From NCBI GenBank assembly GCA_938049075.1, contig CALICZ010000153.1:1-17615 (forward strand): a stretch of DNA of 17,615 nt, given 5' to 3'. The stretch comes from an uncultured Candidatus Saccharibacteria bacterium. Its GTDB lineage: Bacteria > Patescibacteriota > Saccharimonadia > Saccharimonadales > Saccharimonadaceae. Below the pieces are notes generated by a model. The model was not told the origin of the DNA, did no database searches, and was given only the letters and a program-made list of their open reading frames with translations. The stretch's first letter is position 1; every line of letters begins with the position of its first letter. The translations under genes and the position numbers were made by a program. Shown here one piece after another: positions 13,735-17,615 of the stretch.

Positions 13735-14257
13735 TGATCAGTTCCTCCTTAAGTTTGGTTAAGCGCGACGTCGTTAGTTCAATCCAGCGCAGATCTGCCT
13801 CCAGATGGTACAGTGCGTGGTCGATGAGTAGCGTGTCGGCTAAGTTGCTTTCGCGGCGGCGGCTTGTGAGGCTGCGCATCCGCTGAATATGGGCTTGCCG
13901 CTGGTTGTCTAGGTAGGGCGCGGCATCACCTTCGCGCAGGATTGCCAGCACAGTCTTGACGTACATATTGGCCTGCGACTGATGCGATGGCAGCTCGGGC
14001 GCTTCCAGCCAGGCCTGCAGGTCTTGCTTGCCCTGCTCGGTAATGGCGTAGCGCACCCGGTCTGGCCCACCAGACTCACTCGTGTCGGCAACCTCCTCCA
14101 CTTTGTTGTCGCGTTTTAAGCGCCCCAACGTCGAGTAGACTTGCCCAGGTAAAATTGGCTTATCTTTGCCAAAGAAACCATCGTACTGCTTCTTCAGCTC
14201 GTAGCCATAGTTTGGCGCATTCGCCAACAATCCGAGTAATGTATATTGAACGTTCAT
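13706..14257 (-). CDS. PadR-family transcriptional regulator
   Basis: ATG 14257 gives 183 residues beginning MNVQYTLLGLLANAPNYGYE, the typical PadR start. The winged helix contains YGYELKKQY, LPGQVYSTLGRLKRD and a GGPDRVRYAITEQGK wing. A C-terminal helical dimerisation part follows (about 85-175), including a long charged helix. PadR proteins are repressors that usually control an adjacent transporter or detoxification gene and release DNA on binding a ligand. It is the first gene of the ABC operon. Longer in-frame extension to 14335 would place the start upstream of the promoter, so it is rejected. The ATG is 6 bases from a -10 box, with no ribosome-binding site at useful spacing, so the mRNA is probably leaderless. 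Confidence 0.94.
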   Translation of the reverse strand: MNVQYTLLGLLANAPNYGYELKKQYDGFFGKDKPILPGQVYSTLGRLKRDNKVEEVADTSESGGPDRVRYAITEQGKQDLQAWLEAPELPSHQSQANMYVKTVLAILREGDAAPYLDNQRQAHIQRMRSLTSRRRESNLADTLLIDHALYHLEADLRWIELTTSRLTKLKEELINETNQSTNH

Positions 14258-14263
14258 ATCTCC

Positions 14264-14292
14264 ACTATACACCGAGTGACTAGATCGTGCAA
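14264..14292 (-). promoter_or_regulatory. Promoter of the padR-ABC operon
   Basis: Minus strand: TTGCAC (14287-14292), 17-base spacer, TATAGT (14264-14269). Transcription would begin at about the A of ATG 14257. A second TATAAT at 14298-14303 on the minus strand lacks a -35 box. Confidence 0.65.
14265..14283. promoter_or_regulatory. PadR operator candidate 1
   Basis: CTATACACCGAGTGACTAG is a 19-bp imperfect palindrome (CTA-n2-CAC-n3-GTG-n2-TAG). It covers the spacer and the -10 box of the padR promoter. It shares TATACAC-n2-AGTG with the second site. Confidence 0.6.
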
Positions 14293-14298
14293 GCCTTA

Positions 14299-14317
14299 TT
14301 ATACACTCAGTGCATAG
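14299..14317. promoter_or_regulatory. PadR operator candidate 2
   Basis: TTATACACTCAGTGCATAG contains the near-perfect palindrome TATACACT-C-AGTGCATA. Its centre is 34 bp from that of site 1, a little more than three helix turns, just upstream of the -35 box. Confidence 0.6.
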
Positions 14318-14520
14318 TTTGGGTCGGTGGGGCATGTTGCAAGAGATTCTACCTCTGTTGTAGCCTTAACCTCATCCTGTCATTATCACACTCTCAAGCG
14401 TTCATGAAGCGCACAAAACTCAATACATCGCAAATAAACAAAAAAGAGTGCCACAAATTTCTCACCACATGAGAACAACAGCAAGCGTATTTGCTATGTG
14501 TCTCGCATTTCTCGCATCAT
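14318..14520. other. Intergenic stretch without recognised gene
   Basis: No frame with a plausible ribosome-binding site is seen on either strand. It separates the padR promoter from the terminator of the 14574 gene. Confidence 0.5.
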
Positions 14521-14553
14521 AAAAACACCTGAGCACAAGCCCAGGTGTTTTTT
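14521..14553. terminator. Terminator of the 14574-15599 gene
   Basis: AAAAACACCTG (14521-14531) pairs over 11 bp with CAGGTGTTTTT (14542-14552), with a 10-base loop; T-runs occur on both strands. It follows the minus-strand stop codon by 21 bases. Confidence 0.9.
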
Positions 14554-14573
14554 GTTCTTATACGATAGAGTAT

Positions 14574-15599
14574 CTAGTCGTCGCTCAGACTGCTACCGCT
14601 TGCTTTCGCGCGCAAGACTTGGCGCAACTCCCGCTCAGCGTCACTGATCGATGTCCCGGCGTCACTTACCTTACTATTGATATCCTTGCCAAGATAACCT
14701 CCCTTTGATCGTGGCACCTTTGGCATGCTACCCTCTCGGCTCTTCAGGTAGTTCACGGCAGATACATAATAGGCCCGCAACTCCTTTAAATATTGTGATT
14801 GGCTTTCAGCATATTTGCGAATACTCTCATATTGTGATTGTTTGAGCTTGTCGAGTGTTTTGATGCAAGTGCCTTGTTGCTCATCAAATTTTTTGCCCGC
14901 TTCATCACCAGACTCTACACTGCTCATTGAGATATAGGTAGTAGACCTACTATTGCAGTTTTTGTTATATTCCTTCTTAGCAACTGTTGTCGCAGCGTAT
15001 TCGTGCAAGAGTGGCTTGCGCTCTTCATATTCTTTTTTGAGGTTGTCGTATGCTTTTTTCACATCGCCGTCGTGCATGGCTCGCATTTTGCCAAGCTCAT
15101 CAAGATGCTTATCAACCTTTGTAGTCAACTCATTTATCGCCGCCTCTGCATCATCCGAGCTAGCTGCTTTTTCTCGAACAGTGCGAGCATTAAAGCCAGC
15201 GACTTTGTTATATGCCTTTGCATAATCATCTCGGCTTGGCGGCCCAAAGAAGACAAAGAACACCACTACGCCGATAATCAACAACACCAAGCCAACACCA
15301 CCACCAATCAAACCCCAGAGCAATCCTTTGCTCATGCCCTGCTTGGGGTACTGCGGTGGCACACCAGCAACGCCAGGTTGCATTGGTTGCGGTTGCCCTG
15401 CTGCTGGCTGAGCTGGTTGCGGCACAGCAGGTTGCGATTGTGATTGAGGTTGGGATTGCACAGCAGGTGCTGGCTCGGCAGCAGTAGGCTTACTGGCTAG
15501 TGCGGCCTTCTCCTCCTCGGTGTAGGGTGGGTTGTTCATATCAAAGGTCTGGGCAGCCTCTGGTGGTTGCTCCTGGGGGGTTGCTGGTTGCTTACTCAT
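14574..15599 (-). CDS. Single-pass membrane protein with extracellular helical domain, paralog A
   Basis: ATG 15599 follows AAGGAG with a 4-base gap. The 341-residue protein has a Pro/Gln/Ala-rich cytoplasmic N-terminus (about 1-90), one membrane segment (92-118, LLWGLIGGGVGLVLLIIGVV) and a mostly helical domain predicted outside the cell. The domain begins with PSRDDYAKAY (121-130), has RAMHDGDVKKAY near 173-184, two cysteines (Cys215, Cys245) and ends with LRQVLRAKASG. It shares all these landmarks with the neighbour at 15763-16806. The Cys spacing suggests a disulfide. No known family was recognised; the layout suggests a lineage-specific surface protein, perhaps for contact with a host cell or wall. 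It has its own promoter and terminator. Confidence 0.88.
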   Translation of the reverse strand: MSKQPATPQEQPPEAAQTFDMNNPPYTEEEKAALASKPTAAEPAPAVQSQPQSQSQPAVPQPAQPAAGQPQPMQPGVAGVPPQYPKQGMSKGLLWGLIGGGVGLVLLIIGVVVFFVFFGPPSRDDYAKAYNKVAGFNARTVREKAASSDDAEAAINELTTKVDKHLDELGKMRAMHDGDVKKAYDNLKKEYEERKPLLHEYAATTVAKKEYNKNCNSRSTTYISMSSVESGDEAGKKFDEQQGTCIKTLDKLKQSQYESIRKYAESQSQYLKELRAYYVSAVNYLKSREGSMPKVPRSKGGYLGKDINSKVSDAGTSISDAERELRQVLRAKASGSSLSDD

Positions 15600-15637
15600 G
15601 CATCTCCTTGTTGATTTGGCTATTATTTACCATAACT

Positions 15638-15666
15638 ATTATACCGGAAAGATACTGATAGGCCAA
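15638..15666 (-). promoter_or_regulatory. Promoter of the 14574-15599 gene
   Basis: Minus strand: TTGGCC (15661-15666), 17-base spacer, consensus TATAAT (15638-15643), 39 bases upstream of the ATG. Confidence 0.7.
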
Positions 15667-15762
15667 TATTTGTTTTGATTTGACCTTGCTCTCGTTTCAC
15701 GCCCCTTTTCCCTTTTTCAGCTACGAGAGAGTCCGACTGTTCTCATATCCCCCTCTGTTCTC

Positions 15763-16806
15763 TCACATTCGCCCACCCAGTACTGCGGTCTGACCTAGCG
15801 ACTTCGCTCGCAGTAGCTGGCGCAGAGCTTGGCCATCCTCATGGAATTTCTTGCGGGCATCGTACGACAGCTGGCGGACGGCATCGCCTGGGCGAGCCGT
15901 TGATGTACTAAAAGGTAGCTCGGGTGGGTGGGCTGTTGTGTTCGTCTGGCCGCTGGCGTGCTCGGTCGCACGCTGCACAAGGTAGGCACGGCGTTTTTTG
16001 AGATAGTCGTCGTACCGCGTGGCAAAACGTGCAATATAGAAGTGACGCCATCCCTTTAGCTCACCAACAGCCGCTACACAACGCTTGTATGTCTCGTCAA
16101 AGTGCCTGCCTACCTCCTCTGGTGAACTTGCCGGTAATTGGGTCGATGACTGAGCTGTTACAGTGATAGTGCAACCTTCACGGTAAATCTTGTCTGCATA
16201 GCCAGCAGCACGGAGCTCGGCTTCATGTGTTTTGGCTTGGTTGTATGCTGCTTTGTAATACTCGTAAGCAGCCTGCACATCACTATCACGCATAGCTCGG
16301 GTGCTGCGCAGTTGGCTTATGGAGCGCTCAGCTTGCTGGAGCTGCCTATGTAGGGCACGTGCTGGGTCGCCCGTCTGAGCAAGGTTCCACGGCTGCTCGG
16401 TATCGGCAGTATCACTGCTCTGCATCAACTCATAGGCCGCGCGGTAGTCGGCACGGCTGGGCGCTTGCCATAACACCATAGCGCCAGCAATCACCAGCCC
16501 AAGCACCACCACTCCTGCTGCGCCAACTCCCCACCATACTTTCTTGTTCCAACGCCGCGGCGTGGAAGCAGGCTGAGCAGGCGATAGTCTACTAGCCAAT
16601 GGTGCCGATTTTGGAGTTGACATAGGCTGAGCTTTAGCTGGCGATTGCACAGCAGAAGCTCGCTTGGCTGGCTGCTTGGCCGGAGTGGCCGACGAGGACG
16701 CCTTAGTAGGTGACCGCTTCTTGGTAGTTTTGGCCGCAGTGGCACGGCGCTTGACTGGGCGCTTGGTGGTAGATTGGCTAGTGGATGTGGCTGACTGACG
16801 CGGCAT
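15763..16806 (-). CDS. Single-pass membrane protein with extracellular helical domain, paralog B
   Basis: ATG 16806 is chosen because AAGGAG lies 6 bases upstream; an in-frame ATG at 16836 has no such site. The 347-residue protein has a very basic, Lys/Ala/Ser/Pro-rich N-terminus of about 88 residues, one membrane segment (91-113) and an external helical domain. The landmarks match paralog A: PSRADYRAAY (116-125), TRAMRDSDVQAAYE (169-182), Cys212 and Cys243, YDDYLKKRRAYL and LRQLLRAKSLG near the end. The basic N-terminus resembles histone-like or DNA-binding tails, unlike the Pro/Gln tail of A, so the two may have different partners on the inside. No family was recognised. No clear terminator was seen between this gene and paralog A. 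Confidence 0.88.
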   Translation of the reverse strand: MPRQSATSTSQSTTKRPVKRRATAAKTTKKRSPTKASSSATPAKQPAKRASAVQSPAKAQPMSTPKSAPLASRLSPAQPASTPRRWNKKVWWGVGAAGVVVLGLVIAGAMVLWQAPSRADYRAAYELMQSSDTADTEQPWNLAQTGDPARALHRQLQQAERSISQLRSTRAMRDSDVQAAYEYYKAAYNQAKTHEAELRAAGYADKIYREGCTITVTAQSSTQLPASSPEEVGRHFDETYKRCVAAVGELKGWRHFYIARFATRYDDYLKKRRAYLVQRATEHASGQTNTTAHPPELPFSTSTARPGDAVRQLSYDARKKFHEDGQALRQLLRAKSLGQTAVLGGRM

Positions 16807-16838
16807 CGCTGGCTCCTTCGGTTTTAGGTTATACATAT

Positions 16839-16844
16839 ATTATA
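16839..16844 (-). promoter_or_regulatory. -10 candidate of the 15763-16806 gene
   Basis: A consensus TATAAT lies on the minus strand 33 bases before the ATG. No good -35 box is seen at 16-18 bases. Confidence 0.45.
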
Positions 16845-17078
16845 CAATATAATTACCCCAGTTGAGTAAGAATATCACCTTTGTGTCGTTTGCAGAGTTG
16901 CTTCCCACTTTGCAGTCGGTTGCTCTCCCCTGCTACTTTATCTGAGTGGGGTGTGGGAATTATTGTTGCACTGACGGACTTTCAGCCCTAGTGTAATGCC
17001 TTAGAGAGACGTCCGATCCTTATTGTGTTCCATCCAACAGAAGGAGACGAGCATAACGTTACAGATACACTACCAATA
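16845..17078. other. Intergenic stretch between paralog B and pnp, no gene recognised
   Basis: Together with the flanking promoter and terminator, more than 300 bases hold no convincing gene. A short complementary pair, CGGAC near 16975 and GTCCG near 17010, could form a stem. An AAGGAG at about 17041 on the plus strand is not followed by a start codon at usable distance. Confidence 0.45.
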
Positions 17079-17115
17079 AAAAAACACCCCACGCGTCCCT
17101 GCTGGGGTGTTTTTT
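17079..17115 (-). terminator. Terminator of the pnp gene
   Basis: AAAAAACACCCCA (17079-17091) pairs perfectly over 13 bp with TGGGGTGTTTTTT (17103-17115), with an 11-base loop. T-runs occur on both strands. It lies 26 bases after the pnp stop codon. Confidence 0.92.
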
Positions 17116-17140
17116 GTTGCGAGGCTAACGCTCAGATCTG

Positions 17141-17615
17141 CTACAACCCAATCATCGTCAGATTAATCTTGCCGCGCTCGTCAATACCAGTGATCTTCAC
17201 CTGCACGGTCTGGCCTTCTTGCACAACATCTGTCACCTTGCCAACTCGGCCTTTAGCGAGCTTCGAGATATGCACCATTCCGTCCACGCCAGGCAGGATG
17301 TTTACAAAGGCACCAAAGTCCTTAATCGTCACCACGGTGCCGGTGTAGGTACGACCAACTTCGGGCTCTTCCACCAGGCTTTTAATCCAGGCCAGCGCCT
17401 TCTCAATCGCCTCACCATTGGGGCTGGCAATGGTAATCAGGCCGTCTTCTTTAATATCCACCTCGGCACCCGTTTCGCTGGTGATTTTGTTGATGGTTTC
17501 GCCACCCTTGCCAATAACGGCACCAATTTTATCCGGGTTAATCTTGAGCTTTTCGATGCGCGGCGCATAGGGGCTGAGTTCTTTGCGTGGACCAGGCAGC
17601 ACACTTAGCATATGC
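17141..17615 (-). CDS. pnp: Polyribonucleotide nucleotidyltransferase, C-terminal KH and S1 domains (cut by window edge)
   Basis: The frame is open to the window edge; ATG 17609-17611 is internal. The visible part starts with RKELSPYAPRIEKLKI, the linker to the KH domain, then the KH loop IGAVIGKGGETINKI, then EVGRTYTGTVVTIKDFGAFV and GVDGMVHISKLA of the S1 domain, ending shortly after it (NLTMIGL). PNPase is a cytoplasmic phosphorolytic 3'-to-5' exoribonuclease, and KH and S1 bind RNA. The catalytic RNase PH domains are outside the window. The C-terminus stops soon after S1, without the long acidic tail of some proteobacterial forms. The gene lies 14 kb from RNase J, and the two would be expected to act together in RNA decay. 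Confidence 0.95.
   Translation of the reverse strand, partial: HMLSVLPGPRKELSPYAPRIEKLKINPDKIGAVIGKGGETINKITSETGAEVDIKEDGLITIASPNGEAIEKALAWIKSLVEEPEVGRTYTGTVVTIKDFGAFVNILPGVDGMVHISKLAKGRVGKVTDVVQEGQTVQVKITGIDERGKINLTMIGL

Noticed and set aside
17030..17080. Plus-strand AAGGAG near 17041 as a gene start
   Set aside because: No ATG, GTG or TTG follows at usable spacing, and the frame closes within a few codons before the pnp terminator.
1..17615. CRISPR arrays, insertion sequences, tRNA or rRNA genes
   Set aside because: No regularly spaced direct repeats, transposase-like proteins, terminal inverted repeats or RNA-gene landmarks were seen on reading both strands.

Overview
The window reads as ordinary bacterial chromosome of about 50% G+C: short intergenic gaps, strong AGGAGG-type Shine-Dalgarno sites, TTGACA/TATAAT-like promoters and many compact hairpin terminators. 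TAG, TAA and TGA are all used as stops. The mix (RNase J with long basic tails, PNPase, a YhgE/Pip membrane protein, a family-4-like uracil-DNA glycosylase, a PadR/ABC unit and several lineage-specific single-pass membrane proteins) fits a Patescibacteria/Candidatus Saccharibacteria-like genome. That placement is an inference from gene style; no rRNA or other marker gene is present to confirm it.

Layout. 1-343 (+) is the 3' end of a dTDP-4-dehydrorhamnose 3,5-epimerase gene, followed by a 53-codon membrane-protein gene (441-602) and a bidirectional terminator shared with the convergent RNase J gene (672-3017, -). Next on the minus strand come a single-pass surface protein (3179-4084), then an rrf2-yhgE operon (6795 to 4251) with a palindromic operator candidate, an extended -10 promoter and a 12-codon leader reading frame. 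7058-7318 (+) is a small unknown gene. 7445-8297 (-) is a SAM-dependent methyltransferase cut in two by a run of nine Gs. 8568-9218 (+) is an unknown coiled-coil protein. 9355-9972 (-) is a uracil-DNA glycosylase that has lost three of the four iron-sulfur cysteines and looks leaderless. 10143-10706 (-) is a compact transcription unit: strong -35, an 8-bp triple repeat in the spacer, a hairpin-rich leader of about 200 nt, a 69-codon gene, a large 3' hairpin and a terminator.

10803-14257 (-) is a padR-ATPase-permease operon; two palindromes at the promoter are likely PadR operators. The permease reading frame is interrupted by one in-frame TAG. 14574-16806 (-) holds two neighbouring, related single-pass membrane proteins with a shared extracellular domain. 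The window ends inside pnp (17141-17615, -).

Functional themes: RNA decay (RNase J, PNPase), envelope and surface biology (rhamnose synthesis, YhgE, three single-pass anchored proteins, ABC exporter, small membrane protein), and two genes whose integrity depends on one base (poly-G methyltransferase, amber permease). The best candidates for something undescribed are the 10143-10706 unit, the poly-G methyltransferase switch and the paired surface-protein family. No rRNA, tRNA, insertion sequence or CRISPR array was recognised.
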